A stretch of 64,000 nt of DNA from Erinaceus europaeus (Eukaryota > Chordata > Mammalia > Eulipotyphla > Erinaceidae), in contig NC_080172.1 in NCBI RefSeq assembly GCF_950295315.1, positions 112,981,512 through 113,045,511 on the forward strand, written 5' to 3'. Numbering within the stretch: the first letter of the stretch is position 1; each line of letters opens with the position of its first letter. Shown here one piece after another: positions 1 to 10,800 of the stretch. A program made the translations under genes and the position numbers. The notes beneath the pieces were generated by a model. The model was not told where the DNA came from and did not search any database. It saw only the letters and a list, made by a program, of their open reading frames with translations.

Positions 1-420
1 GTGTTTGGAGTAAAGCGCACTGAAGACTGCAGATTCGAAATGCGTACAAATAAGATGGATGGATGCAGGAGGCAGACTCTTAGGATAAAGTAGCGGAGTA
101 AGAATGGCAGTTATCGAATCAGAAAAAAATAGATAGATGACTATTTCCTATACAGATCTCTCAATGGTTCTTTAAATATTTTCACATTATAATATGTTGA
201 AAGGAACAACTCGCTGAGTAGTCATCTACCCAAAGGCTTAGTGACTTAAAACAAATATTATTTTTCAAAGTTCTGTAGTCTGGATGGTTATTGTCCCTTG
301 TGAGGTGTGGTTATGTGTGGTACTAAGGGTCCTAGTGGTCTCAGCTGACCTGTATTGATGTTGGCCATGAGATGGGAGCTCAGCCTAGGTGGTTGACCTT
401 GATTCTTGCTTGTGGAATTT
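1..420. other. Mostly unassigned sequence; possible old LTR piece
   Basis: No reading frame or young repeat is seen. Positions about 235-400 ('gtgacttaaaacaaatatta' then a 'cagttctg'-like block) faintly resemble an old MaLR-type LTR, but the match is too weak to assign. Confidence 0.3.
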
Positions 421-637
421 ATTTATTTATTTATTAAATTATCTTTATTTAGTTATTGGATAGAGACAGAAATCAAGAGGAGAGGGGTGATAGAGAGGGA
501 GAGAGACTAGAGAGACACCTGCAACACTGCTTCACCACTCGCAAAGCTTTCCCCCTGCAAGTGGGGAGCAGGGGCTTGAACCTGGGTCCTTGTGTACTGT
601 GACGTGTGCTCAACCAGGTGCACCATCACCCGTCCCC
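421..637 (-). repeat. B-type SINE
   Basis: Reads on the minus strand. The plus strand shows the tail first (TTTATT-rich, 'ttattggatagagacagaaa'), then 'cacctgcaacactgcttcac', then the inverted tRNA-like head ending 'caaccaggtgcaccatcacc'. It directly abuts another B-type copy. Confidence 0.85.
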
Positions 638-808
638 ATTTTTTAATTATTATTAGATAGAGACAGAGAGAAATTGAGAGAGAAGGGGGAAATAGAGGGA
701 GAGAGACAGAGACACCTGTAGCCCTGCTTCACCACTCATGAAGCTTTCTCCCTGTAGGTGGGGACCAGGGGCTTGAACTGGGGTCCTTGTGCACTATAAT
801 GTTTGTGT
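638..808 (-). repeat. B-type SINE, head-truncated
   Basis: Same order of blocks as its left neighbour (tail, GA-rich body, 'cacctgtagccctgcttcac'). The tRNA-like head is cut off after 'cactataatg'. Two copies in tandem suggest one inserted in or next to the other's A-rich tail. Confidence 0.8.
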
Positions 809-917
809 CACAACGTGTGGAGTTTTTCAAGTGGCTATTTGAACTCCATGAATGGCAACTGGGCTTTTAGAGGGAAGTTCCCAGACCTGTAATTTTTCAA
901 GATTTTCTGTTATTTCC

Positions 918-1358
918 CAAGATTTTTTAATAAAAAATTATTAGTGATTTAATAATGATTAACAAGATTGCAGGGTAACAGGGATACAATTCTATATAAT
1001 CCCCACCTCCAGAGTTCTGTATCCCATCCCCTCTATTGGAAGGTTCCCTATTCTTTATCTCTCTGAGAGTTTGGACCAAAATTATTTATGGGGTGCAGAA
1101 GGTGGGAGTCAGAACTTCTGTAATTGCTTCTCCACTGGACACGGACATTGGCAGGTGGGTCCATTACCCTCAGCCTGTCTCTATATTTCCCTAGTGGGCT
1201 AGAGCTCTGGAGAGGTGAAGTTCCAGGACACATGGGTGAGGTTGTCTGCCCAGGGAAGCCAGGTTGGCATCGTGGTAGCATCTGCAACTTGGTGACTAAA
1301 AACAGTACAGTATAAAGCAGGACAAGTTCTTTAATAAACAGGAACTTAAAGGTAAGAG
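918..1358 (-). mobile_element. L1 3' UTR fragment (L1-UTR1)
   Basis: 5'-truncated L1 on the minus strand. It starts at its A-rich end ('ttattagtgatttaataatg') and runs through the landmarks 'ctctattggaaggttcccta', 'ggggtgcagaaggtggga' and 'gcccagggaagccaggttgg'. The right boundary is approximate because similarity fades near 'aggtaagaggat'. Frames of 63-145 codons here are chance frames in UTR sequence. Confidence 0.75.
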
Positions 1359-2213
1359 GATCACTCTTCAGTTTTTTCAGCCAGAAAGATAGAGCTATCA
1401 ATAGATGGAGAGAGAATAAGACATCCCAGTTACCAGAGTACCCTCCATTACTTGGGAGCCAGCAGAAGGTCCACTCTAAAAGCATGTAGATTCATCCTGT
1501 GGATAGATCCCCCTGTTACTGAGACACTGGACTCTGTGCACAGATAACTTTTTTTTTTAATGATGTCATAGTTTTATATCAGTTCCTATGTTAAAGTCTT
1601 GGGGAGAATTGAGTGTATTTTGATTTAGAGATACTTTAGATCTGTAAATATTTATCCTCTAATTCATCTGTAGTTAAGTCTCAATTTCTTTCCTTAAAAG
1701 GGATTTCATTCCAATGGCAAAGAGAACTCTTCTTGAATGACATCATAAGATAGTTTCTGAAGTAGCCAGGAAAATTCTATGATAGGACATTTGACTTTGA
1801 TTTGCTTCCAGAGCCTGGACCCCTGTGTTCTGTGGAGCTCTGATCTAAGGCATTCTATTTTCTGGTAGCAGGCCTCCTCTGAGCACAGCGTCTACCACCT
1901 ATCCCAACTAGGCTAAGATGAGCTCAGAGTACAGATGTTAACAGTCACAAAAGCACACCACCAGACTTTTATGTTTTCAAATTCATCAAAGCCAACAAAC
2001 TCAAAAAGAGTAGAGAATCTCACACTGGTCAAAGTTTGACTCATACCATTTGCAACACTTTCTTGTCCAGTTAGAATCTTAAAATGCCAAAGGTAAGATG
2101 TGAAGTTCAATGTTTTACAGTTGTGGGATGAAGACTAAAATATATTAAAGAGAGTTGTTTATTTATTTACTCATCAAATATTGATCAATACTTTACCTAG
2201 GCACTGAAGACTT
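1359..2213. other. Unassigned unique sequence
   Basis: No gene, RNA or repeat recognised. Longer frames have neither exon-like splice context nor familiar residues. Confidence 0.4.
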
Positions 2214-2337
2214 TTCTATCTCCGGGCATACCACTCTGAATGTGCCCAGTCTCATCTGATATTGTAAGCTAAGCAGGGCCAGGTCTGGTTAGTACTTGGA
2301 CTGTAGATTACCTGGGGATGCAGGGCATTGTGGGTAT
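2214..2337 (+). pseudogene. 5S rRNA pseudogene
   Basis: The stretch follows vertebrate 5S rRNA from end to end: 'ggcataccac' near the 5' end, 'gcccagtctcatctgat' for the loop B/C region, 'aagctaagcaggg' (internal box A region), 'tggttagtacttgga' (box C region) and 'cctggggatgcagggcat' near the 3' end. Many substitutions, such as 'tgatattgtaag' where functional genes have a GC-rich stem, show a retroposed or dispersed pseudogene, not an active copy. Length, about 124 bp, fits the roughly 120-nt RNA. Box A and box C remain recognisable, so some TFIIIA/TFIIIC affinity is conceivable but unproven. Confidence 0.88.
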
Positions 2338-2350
2338 AACAAGGAATTGG

Positions 2351-2623
2351 GCTGAAGTGCACCCAGTTAAGTGGCTTAGCACAAACATTACCATGTGAAA
2401 ATATATAGGTTCAAGTCCCCAGGGAGAAAGCTTTATGAACAGTGAAACAGTGCTTCAGGTCTCTATTTCTTCCTTTCTATCTCTCCCTCCCCTTTCAATT
2501 TCCCTCTGTCCTGTCAAATAAAAGAGAGAAAGAAAAAAAAATTGAAAACATGGCCCCTGGAAGTGTTGGATGCCTCACATAGGCATTGAGCCCTAGTGGT
2601 AGCCCTAGTGGCAGAAAAAAAGA
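2351..2623 (+). repeat. Old SINE with long tail
   Basis: Diverged head ('gtgcacccagttaagtggct'), B-box-like 'ggttcaagtcccc', body 'cagtgcttcaggtctctatt', and a tail ending 'gagccctagtggtagcccta', which matches the long tail of the A-type SINEs. High divergence suggests an older insertion. Confidence 0.65.
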
Positions 2624-2737
2624 GGAAGAGAGGGAGACAGAGAAAGAGACAGAGATTAGATAGACATGGAAAGAGAGGGAGAAGGGGAGAGGGAGAGAGG
2701 GAGAGAGAGAAAGAGGGAGAGAGAGAGAGAGAGGAGA
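2624..2737. repeat. GA-rich low-complexity tract
   Basis: Almost pure purine on the plus strand ('gagagagaaagagggagaga'), probably expanded from the tail of the SINE to its left. Purine/pyrimidine asymmetry could favour triplex or slipped structures. Confidence 0.85.
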
Positions 2738-2809
2738 GAAACTGAGTTTGTTTCTAGGAAGTTTTCTGTGTAGTAAATTAGCAACTACTTACTTTTAGTA
2801 ATTAAGTTT

Positions 2810-3033
2810 ATTATATTTTTAATATTATTTTTGGTAGAGACAAGGAGAAATTGAGAGGGAAGGGGAGGTAAAGATAGGTAGGTAGGTAGGTAGGTCGATA
2901 GATAGATAGATAGATAGATAGATGATAGAACTGTAGCACTGCTTCCCTCCTTATGCAGCATTTACACTGCTGGTGGGGACCAGGGTTTGAACCTGCATCC
3001 TTGCACACTGTAATGTGTACACTAACTTGGCCC
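2810..3033 (-). repeat. B-type SINE with internal tetranucleotide expansion
   Basis: Inverted copy with tail, 'ctgtagcactgcttccct' and head ending 'acactaacttggccc'. Its GA-rich body has expanded into TAGG and TAGA repeats at about 2872-2925. Confidence 0.75.
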
Positions 3034-3236
3034 TCTATTCTTGAGCCTCCTTTGGAAGGAGGAATCACCTACAGAGGAACTTGAGCGATGGGAGTGTGCT
3101 TTGCTCAAGAAGCTAATTGAGGCTGAAGAGCAGAGAGTAAGTTGCCAACAGTGATTATTTAGGGGAGGCTCTGGAGAGAGTCATGAAAATCTCAAAGGAC
3201 CAGTGGCGTGATCACATTTCCTCTTTGAAAAGAACA

Positions 3237-3331
3237 TGCCATGGCTGGAAAAAGGGCTAGATCAAGGAAGAGAGCAACTCCCAAATATGGGAAAGGTGTA
3301 TAAATATTGTTGACTGTAAACCCCACATAAA
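3237..3331 (-). mobile_element. Short internal piece of L1-UTR1
   Basis: Matches the block 'ctcccaaatatgggaaaggtg' plus 'gttgactgtaaacccc' seen in the longer copy near 24360-24410. Both ends are missing, so this is a remnant or a rearranged insertion. Confidence 0.6.
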
Positions 3332-4046
3332 AGAACAATACACAAGATAAACTTTCAAGTATGCTGGCTATAATAAAACTGGAAGTAATATTTTAATAAA
3401 GGTATGTGTACAGTCGCCTTTAATGCTAGATGCTTAAGGATAGATCTAAAATAAACTTCTCCAAAAGCTGTGATACAGTAAGTTAAAGACAAAAAAAATG
3501 GGCGTTTACATTTAGAAACTATGTATGTTCCCTAGATTAATTTCTAGACTTAATGCAAACCCAATACAATTCCTCTAGACTTTTGGAGATAGAAATTTAA
3601 AAGATAATTCTGAAATCCGTGTGGATAATGCAAAGTGCATTTTCAAATGGTAAGGCAATTCAGAAGAAAAAAAATAGGTGAGAGATTTTTTTGTCCTAGA
3701 TAGCAAGATTTATTGACCACTAGTAATTAAGAAAGTATCACGCTGACACAGGGTGATCAGAAAAAGACCAGTGGAACAAAGTAGAGGGTCTACACACTCA
3801 TTCATTATATAGTTGGCTGACTTATATGGTGCTATTGAAGTGTGGTGGGTGAAATAATTGGAAAAAATATATGGTTCTGGGTCAATTGGATGTTTGTATG
3901 AAACGTTACAGATACATCATAGGAATATTTGAAAACAAAAATGAGTAAAATACAGAACAAGTTACTCTTCGATGAAAATGAAGAATAAGACATTAAACGC
4001 TCTAAACATAAAGTAAATTGTAGTAATTTAATTAAAAGAACTTGGC

Positions 4047-4520
4047 TGTTGTGTGGCTGGGAGAGGGTTTAAACAATCAAAGCTTTATTATGGCACTACA
4101 GAAGTATGGGATGTTCTATCTTAATGGCAAAATGAGCAATAATCGTAGGGGTAAGAATAAGCCAGGCCCACAAGCCCATGAATTTGTTACCAAAAGTTCA
4201 GCCTCCTGAGATTAGCAGTTATCTGTAGAGGTATAGGTTACTCATGGCTATAGAAGTCTTAAGAGTTCATCAGCTAGCTCAGTTTCATTTGGTCAGTTCC
4301 TGTGGTCGGGAACAGCTTGGCAGATCCTGGGAAGCTGAGATGCGATCTGTGGGAGGAGGAGAAACCCAGACCAAAACAAGCTGGACTTCCAGCTGCCTGT
4401 GCTTAAGTTAGTTGGATCCACCCACAATCCTTTGTGGGTTTGTATAAGTTTGTACTAGGCTCTGTAGGCTCATGTCAGCCCCAGTCAGTTAAGTTTTGCT
4501 GTCCCTGCTGTGTAACAACA
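4047..4520 (-). mobile_element. Solo LTR, about 474 bp
   Basis: The plus strand begins TGTTGT and ends ACAACA, a perfect terminal inverted repeat of the kind LTRs carry. On the minus strand an AATAAA poly(A) signal lies about 40 bp before the 3' end (plus-strand 'tttatt' at 4086-4091). It sits inside an old L1 ORF2 remnant. No clean target duplication is visible, so the exact ends could be off by a few bases. There is no internal retroviral sequence beside it. Confidence 0.65.
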
Positions 4521-4663
4521 GGAAACACTTCATAAAAAATCAAGTGTTCCTGTTCTTCTGTAGATACTCTAAAGAGAGTAAAGTGGCAGTGCGTGGAAAA
4601 AAAAGATGTTTACGATGCATATATTTGACAAACTAGTGCCATAAAATGTAAAATCTCTTACAG

Positions 4664-4909
4664 GGGAGTTGGGCGGTAGCGCAGTGGGTTAAGCGCAGGT
4701 GGCGCAAAGCACAAGGGCCTGCATAAGGATCCTGGTTCAAGCCCCCAGCTCCCCACCTGCAGGGTGTCGCCTCTCTGTCTCCCCCTCCTCTCCCCATTTC
4801 TCTCTGTTCTATCCAACAACGGCGACATCAATAACAACAACAATAACTACAACAATAAAAACAAGGACAACAAAAAGGGAAAATTAATAAATATTTTTAA
4901 AAAGTTTTA
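4664..4909 (+). repeat. A-type SINE with 14-bp target duplication
   Basis: Near-complete young copy: head 'gggcggtagcgcagtgggtt', B box 'ggttcaagccccc', C/T-rich body and CAA-rich tail. It is flanked by perfect direct repeats AAAATCTCTTACAG at 4650-4663 and 4910-4923, as expected for L1-driven insertion. Reading frames through it are not genes. Confidence 0.95.
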
Positions 4910-5375
4910 AAAATCTCTTACAGATCTACAGTAAAAAGGCAAACAACTTCATAGACAAAGGCACAAAGAATTTTATCATTCACCTCACAAAAAGATTACC
5001 TAAAGATTAGGCAAAAATACCTGGAAAATTCTCTACTTCATTAAGGATTAAGAAATGTAAATTACAACTTGATATTTGAATGAATACTCGTCAGAATGGC
5101 TAAACTGAAAGTGAAAGACATAGTTCATGTTGAAGATAACTTTGGGAAATTTGAACAATTAAACCCTTCTCTTAGGACTGTACATTGTGTTAGGATTGTA
5201 AGTTCATCTTACTATTCTGGAAAATGGGTAGTGCCTACAAATGTTGAATATATTCACACAGTATGAGAGAACATGTTTGCTTCTATGGGTGGATAAACCC
5301 ATCAGAAATGCCTACATGTGCTTGTCAAAGTACGTGATGTATATACTGGAATGTTTATATAACAAAACATATAAT

Positions 5376-5545
5376 GTAGGGGCTAGAAGGTGTCCCATTT
5401 GGTTAAACACACGCATTAGAGTGCACAAAGATCCAGGTACTAGGATTCCTGGTTTCCACCTGTAGGGGGAAATTTCAAGAGTGGTGAAATAGAGTTGCAG
5501 GTGTCTATTTCCCTATGCCCTCAATTTTTCTCTGTACTAAAGGTT
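5376..5545 (+). repeat. Old B-type SINE
   Basis: Diverged head 'ggctagaaggtgtcccattt', B-box region 'ggtttccacctgtaggggga' and body 'gagttgcaggtgtctatttc'. The tail is degraded. Confidence 0.65.
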
Positions 5546-5718
5546 GTGTGGGAGGAATGAGATAGTGAGCATTAAAAGCTCTTAAATCCCTGGAATAAAG
5601 CTTGTGTTGGGCTGTTTTATTATTCTAATTCTGCACTCATAAGACAGTATGAAAGGGTCTTTTATTTTTTTTTTATTTGTTTATTTTTTTTACCTTGCAC
5701 GTAAGTGTTCTTTTATTT

Positions 5719-5859
5719 ATTTAAGAAAGGATAAATTAACAAAACCATAGGGTAGAAAGGGGTACAACTCCACACAATTCCCACCACCCAATCTCCATAT
5801 CCCATCCCCTCTCCTGATAGCTTTCCCATTCTCTATCCCTCTGGGAGCATGGACCCAGG
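5719..5859 (-). mobile_element. Short L1 3' end (L1-UTR1) with 10-bp target duplication
   Basis: 141-bp 5'-truncated insertion: 'aagaaaggataaattaacaa' through 'ctgggagcatggacccagg'. It is flanked by TCTTTTATTT at 5709-5718 and 5860-5869. It belongs to the same 3'-end subfamily as the copies at 10801 and 63456. Confidence 0.8.
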
Positions 5860-5869
5860 TCTTTTATTT

Positions 5870-6309
5870 TTATAAATAGTTTCACTGTGGATGGTGAGAT
5901 TCCTCTCCTGAATTTAAAATACAATGCCGTTTGCAAGCAAACATGCTCACACTTTTGGGCAGGACACATAATTTGTCAAAGAAGGGAGGTAGTCCGGTAA
6001 ATACTAGATAGCTTTGCAATGAAAGATAAGGTGCCAATATCTTGGACAAAATATGTGGAATAAATGTCCCCCACTTTCAGATGGACTCTGTGGCCACCTT
6101 TGTGCAGATCTCTAAACCATAATTCTATCACATTAGTTCTCAAATCCTCAGGGAGATCATATTGAAGCTCAAATACTGGCTTATGGGCATGTAAGTACAA
6201 ATATCTGCCTTTTAGTCATGGGTGAGTTGAAGCATGTGCTTTGGCTGCTGTTACAAATCAGGAAGATTGCAAAGGCTCCTCTGATAATGGTTCATACTTT
6301 AAATCAGCA
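5870..6309. other. Unassigned unique sequence
   Basis: No repeat or gene recognised. The minus-strand frame 5976-6200 has no familiar motif and no splice context. Confidence 0.4.
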
Positions 6310-6450
6310 GGAGATGGAGAAAAAATGTTGGGTTTGGAGTGTGGAATCCTGAGTTTGAATCCCGTGTCTGCTGACAATAATCCCTGTGCCTTTGGTCCAG
6401 TTCTTTTCTTCCTCTGTTGCCTCATCTATAAAATCTATAAAAATAGAGCT
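6310..6450 (+). repeat. MIR-like ancient SINE
   Basis: Core-like order of blocks: 'gtggaatcctgagtttgaat', then 'cctctgttgcctcatctata'. This is typical of mammal-wide MIR. Divergence is high. Confidence 0.55.
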
Positions 6451-7183
6451 TTATACTCCCCCTCCCCACCTTTCTTTCAGTCTGTCATTTATCTGATAAA
6501 TTCCTTTGGTTCTAAATTAAAATGGCATATTAGACTTCTAGTTCTGCTAGAAGTAATTGGACTTGTGGCCTGCCTCTCTTCCTGTAAAAAGGTCAAGGCA
6601 TGCTCTCCCAATCCCTGTGTTTAATGTTCATTTGCTAACCTGAAATTCAAGCTGGTCATGCAAGAGGCTCCTGTACCTAAATGCATCTGAGGATAAAAAT
6701 AACTTCCTGTGAATTATCCCCAAGGGTGAGCAATTTCACATGCATTAGTACCCTTGGCTTCCACCTGACTTCTCGCCACTCTCAATATTCCAGTAAAAGG
6801 TATGCATTCATAGAATGCTAAAATATCTTATGAAAAAAGAGACTGAGGTGGTATATGAAACCTACTGAATGATAAACTTGCTAATGCTAAGACATTAAAG
6901 TTGGACATCTCAGGATATCAGGAGGGGGTTATCTGTTCATTTATTTAAATATCAACTAGTAATTTGGTCGGTAGCTAATATGTGTCCGACTAGAGTACTG
7001 GAAACTCTGAAAAAAGGTTCAGATTTTGGGGGGATAGTCAAGCAGAGAGATGCTTATATGTCATATAGTAAGATGACTGATAGCATTTTTGCTTTAATGC
7101 CATTCTGTCTTCTGGTTGAAGGTGAAGCTGATGAAGACTATAGGGTGCTGAGACAGCTAGATAAAAATAAATTCTTTATAAGT

Positions 7184-7184
<1 letters not shown>
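6451..7184. other. Unassigned unique sequence
   Basis: No repeat or RNA gene recognised. The frame 6980-7228 ends in the CA microsatellite and looks like chance. Confidence 0.4.

Positions 7185-7218
<34 letters not shown>
7185..7218. repeat. (CA)n microsatellite
   Basis: About 17 uninterrupted CA units. Confidence 0.95.
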
Positions 7219-7225
<7 letters not shown>

Positions 7226-7257
7226 TAACAACCCTTTGTGGAGCAGCCTATTTTGAT

Positions 7258-7935
7258 TCCCATTTTTGTAGATAAAGGGATTTTATTTATTTATTTAGTT
7301 ACTTATTTTAATTTTATTGGTGACTTAATCTTGATTTAAAAATTACAAGATAACAAGGGTAGAATTCCATCCCCATTCTCTCTATTGGAATCTACAGCAG
7401 TTCTCCCAAGTTTGCAGATATGAGTTAACTATGATTTCTACAACTGTCTGTCTATATTTGTATATATTTGCTCAGTTTTTCCCATGGTCCCATTTTATCT
7501 TTTTTTCCAAGTCACATATATCCCTATTACTACTTCTGAATGTCCTTCTTTTTTCCCCACCTTTTCTTTCTCCAGTTCTTGATGGAGTTGGACTTCAGAG
7601 CCCTCTTTTCATCTTCTTTCTGATTAATGTTTCTCTCCCAATGGGAATATGGACCAAAATTCTTTTTGGGGTGCAGAAGGTGTGAAGTCTGACATCTGGA
7701 ATTGCTTTTCTGCTGGACAAGGACATTGGCAGGTGGATCTGTACCCCTAGCCTGTTTCTCTCTTTCCCTAGTTGGGTAGCGCTCTGGGGAGGTAGGCTTT
7801 CAGGACACATTGGTGAGGTTGTTGGCCCAGGGAAGTCAGGATGGAATCATGATGGCATTTGAATTTGGTGGCTGAGGCTCTGGTGCTTCTGTGATGTCTC
7901 ACCTGTAGTTGGTGAGTTTTGCTAAGTTTGACAAT
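7258..7935 (-). mobile_element. L1-UTR1 copy with extra internal block, splitting an old MIR-like element
   Basis: Minus-strand L1 3' UTR. Compared with most copies it has about 300 bp extra ('ttgcagatatgagttaacta' through 'cttgatggagttgg'), also present in the copies at 56683-57560 and 57727-58294. It therefore represents a distinct subfamily. The flanks ('cataacaaccctttgtggag' left, 'tcacaaagctggtaagtggt' right) look like two halves of one MIR-type element. The inner boundary is approximate. Confidence 0.7.
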
Positions 7936-8029
7936 TGTAGATATTTGTTGTTTTGGGGGAAATTGATTTTGTTCCCTGTTACTCCGTGGCCCACACCTCC
8001 TGGAAGTGATAAAAAAGAATTTTTTAATT

Positions 8030-8780
8030 GAGGTTACATTTCTTTTTCAATGTCACAAAGCTGGTAAGTGGTAGGGTTAAGAGCCTTTGACAGGCAGTTT
8101 GCTCTTGATCTATCCTCTTACTTGACAAGAGTTGTACATTCATTGGGTATTGACTATGAATCCATCATGTGTTGATACCGTTTTCCTACCCTGAAGTTCA
8201 CCTGTCTACAATGCACTGGTCTTTCATGCAAAACATGTGTGGACTTACTAGGGAAAGATCAGGGCAAAGAGTCCCTGAACCACAGTTCCATCCAGTCATA
8301 AAACAATGGCCATCATTTTTTCATCTGTTTTCCCCTATAAGAAGGGAAGAGTTTTGAGGGAGCACTAAGGAAGTAGTGGTAAGAGTTTTAAGAGCTTACC
8401 AGGAAGGTAACCAAACCTAGAAAAAGTTGACTCCAGGTGAGACCAAGGCAAGAAATAAATTAGGCAAGAAAATTCAAGTAGAGGGCCACATTCTCTATGG
8501 CCCCTGTATGTGTGTGTATAAGCTATTCTACACCTTAAAATCTGTTTCTTCACACTTTGTACCTCACTTCTTTAAAATAAAGTTTGTAATAGAGTTTGCA
8601 CGCCTAACCCACCACATCTTTTGTGACTTCTTAAGTGATAACTCTGAATAGACCAATAACTTCTAGGAGAAGGGCTTGTCCTTAGGGGCCTTCTTGGACC
8701 CAGAGCCACAATATATAGTTGCAGTCAGACTGAAGGAGAACATGGAAGGTGTTCTATGAATACACACATTGATGGTTGTT
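8030..8780. other. Right half of a MIR-like element, then unassigned sequence
   Basis: 8030-8110 carries MIR-type 3' blocks ('tcacaaagctggtaagtggt'). From 8110 to 8780 I recognise nothing. Confidence 0.4.
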
Positions 8781-9690
8781 TGGCTTCCTTAGTAGCCAAA
8801 ACCATTCCCCATCCTTCATTTGATTTTTTAAAAAATTCACCTATATGTGATTTAGCAGTGTTTGACAAAATTATGATTTCAGGAGTTCCTTCACACTCAC
8901 ATAGAGTGAATGAAAGTCATCTCACTTGTCACCAAAGTTCTGTCACGTCTCTCCACCCCCACAAACACATAACCATCTTATTCTCACAAAGTCCAATACA
9001 ATTTGGCTATTGTAAATGGTGCAGCTATGGGATATAAGTGTGCGCATGTATTTTCTTTTTCTCTTTCTTTGCCTCCAGGGTTATGGCTGGGACTTGGTGC
9101 CTGTACTACAAATCCACTGCTCCTGGAGGCCATTTTCCCCATTTATCTATTGGATAGGACAGAGATAAATTGAGAGAGGAGGGAAAGATAGAGAGGGGGA
9201 GAGAAAGACAGACACCTGCAGACCTGCTTCACCACAGGTGGGGAACCGGGGTTCTCAAAGTGGGTTCTTTGTGCTGGTCCTTGCACTTTGTATTATGTGT
9301 GCTTAACATGGTGTGCCACTGCCCAACACATGCATATTTTCAAATCAGAACTTTTATATCCTTTAAATGTATGCCTAGGAATGGTTTTACTAGATAATAG
9401 GAGATTTCCATTTTTATGTGTTTAATATTCAAACTGCTTTCCATAGAGGCGGCACAAATTTGTATTCCTACCGGCAATGTATAAGCATCTTTTTCTGCAT
9501 CCGTGCCCTCCCTGCCATATCTTGTTTTGTTGACTTAGACCTTTCTCACAGGTGTGGGCTGGTATCTTATTGTGATCTTAATTTGCATTTCTCTAATGAT
9601 AAGTGGTGTGGAACATTTATTCGTTGGTCAAATATGTTATCCAAGGCTTCCTGGTATTCCTCAGGTATCCCAGAAATACCTTAAGGATTT
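8781..9690 (-). pseudogene. Old L1 ORF2 remnant, split by a SINE
   Basis: Minus-strand L1 ORF2 3' part. The plus strand shows the characteristic inverted blocks 'ggctattgtaaatggtgcag' (9003-9022) and 'cagaacttttatatccttta' (9347-9366), and further 'tctaatgataagtggtgtgg'. Stops and indels throughout. The A-type SINE at 9050-9329 interrupts it. Confidence 0.75.
9050..9329 (-). repeat. A-type SINE, long-tailed
   Basis: Inverted copy starting with 'gcctccagggttatggctgg' and ending with the head 'gtgtgccactgcccaac'. Imperfect flanking repeats around 'gcatgtattttc' and 'gcatattttc' suggest an aged target duplication. Confidence 0.85.
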
Positions 9691-9735
9691 TATTGTTTTT
9701 GACACATTAATACCATCTACCTAAATGTGAATTTT

Positions 9736-10071
9736 TTTTTTTTTTGCCTCCAGGGTTATCTCTGGGCTCGGTGCCTGCACCATGAATCCACTGCTCCTGG
9801 AGACCATTTTTTTTCCCTTTTGTTGTCCTTGTTGTTGATTGGTGTTGTTGTTACTATTATCGTTGTCGATGTTGTTGGATACGACAGAAAGAAATAGAGA
9901 GAGGAGGGGAAGACAGAGAGGGGGAGAGAAAGACACCTGCAGACCTGCTTCACCACCTGTGAAGAGACTCCCCTGCAGGTGGGGAGCTGGGAGCTCGAAC
10001 CCGGATCCTTCCTCCGGTCCTTGCACTTTGCGCCATGTGCGCTTAACCCGCTGTACGACCGCCCACCCCCA
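9736..10071 (-). repeat. A-type SINE, long-tailed, with target duplication
   Basis: Complete inverted copy, including the long tail ('gcctccagggttatctctgg'), GTT-rich block, GA-rich body and tRNA-like head. Flanked by CTAAATGTGAATTTT (9721-9735) and its near copy at 10072-10086. Confidence 0.92.
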
Positions 10072-10086
10072 CTAAATGTTAATTTT

Positions 10087-10493
10087 AAAGATCAAATTAT
10101 TTGAAAAACTCACATTTGCCTTACTCTGTGCTTGAGGTGCTAGTTCCATTTTTCTTTATGGGCATGAAATAAGTACATAGGGATTCAAAGAAAAGTCATC
10201 TGTGTGCCGTGTAATATCAACATAGACCTATCCTACAGGAATTGCCAACTGCACTTTGGTCTTATTTTTGTTAGGTTGCAAATGAGGCAATGGTCTTCTG
10301 AGCATTTCATTTTTCCAAGAACAATGGTTGGTGCTAACTCAGACTATGGAAGTACTGGATTTCTTACATCATGTTAAACTGCTAAGATCATAGTCTGTGT
10401 TGGGGAAAGACTCCCAGGGCTAAATGAAGCTAGTGTGGGACACATCCTTGGTTATTTGGTTGTAGGTCCAGTTTTACTCCGTTTTGTAGTCAG
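10087..10493. other. Unassigned unique sequence
   Basis: No gene or repeat recognised. It directly precedes a segment that is duplicated 2.1 kb away. Confidence 0.4.
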
Positions 10494-10800
10494 GAGCAGC
10501 ATTTTCACAGTTTGCTACATACCTCAGAAGAAGCTGCTATTCCTGGCATTGTTCTGCCCTTTCATGAAAAGGCTGGAGGCTCATCTATCATTGCCAGAGA
10601 GTGTTTGTTAAGTAGTTTCATGATGCTTTGAAACCTGTGTTATGATGCTGGGCTTCCAGACATGCATTCAGGGTGGACAGCAATAAAAATAGATGTGTCA
10701 GCGTTTGAGTAACATCAGAAAAAAGCCTGGTAGCCTTATGTCAACCCTACCCCTAAATTTAGGCTCATCATCCTCTCTCTAAAGGAGGTTAAACATCTGT
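10494..10800 (+). repeat. Left copy of a ~300-bp direct duplication flanking an L1
   Basis: Starts 'gagcagcattttcacagttt' and ends 'aaaggaggttaaacatctgt' immediately before the L1 poly(T). The right copy is 12595-12883. The two differ by a ~20-bp indel near 10594 and a few substitutions. Confidence 0.9.

Larger units (their letters stand above)
3490..5260 (+). pseudogene. Ancient L1 ORF2 remnant, interrupted
   Basis: Badly decayed L1 ORF2 (reverse transcriptase/endonuclease ORF) on the plus strand. Recognisable nucleotide blocks include 'ctagtaattaagaaagtatc' and 'gaccagtggaacaaagtaga' (3720-3790) and, further on, 'cgtcagaatggctaaactga' (5090-5110). These fall in the same order as in mammalian L1 ORF2. 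No frame survives. It is split by an LTR at 4047-4520 and a young SINE at 4664-4909, so it predates both. Confidence 0.6.

Noticed and set aside
2811..3068. Tetranucleotide and SINE spacing as a CRISPR-like array
   Set aside because: Simple TAGG/TAGA slippage in a SINE body of a mammalian genome; no spacer structure.
6241..6624. 127-codon plus-strand frame, possible exon
   Set aside because: It overlaps a MIR-like element and lacks convincing flanking splice sites.
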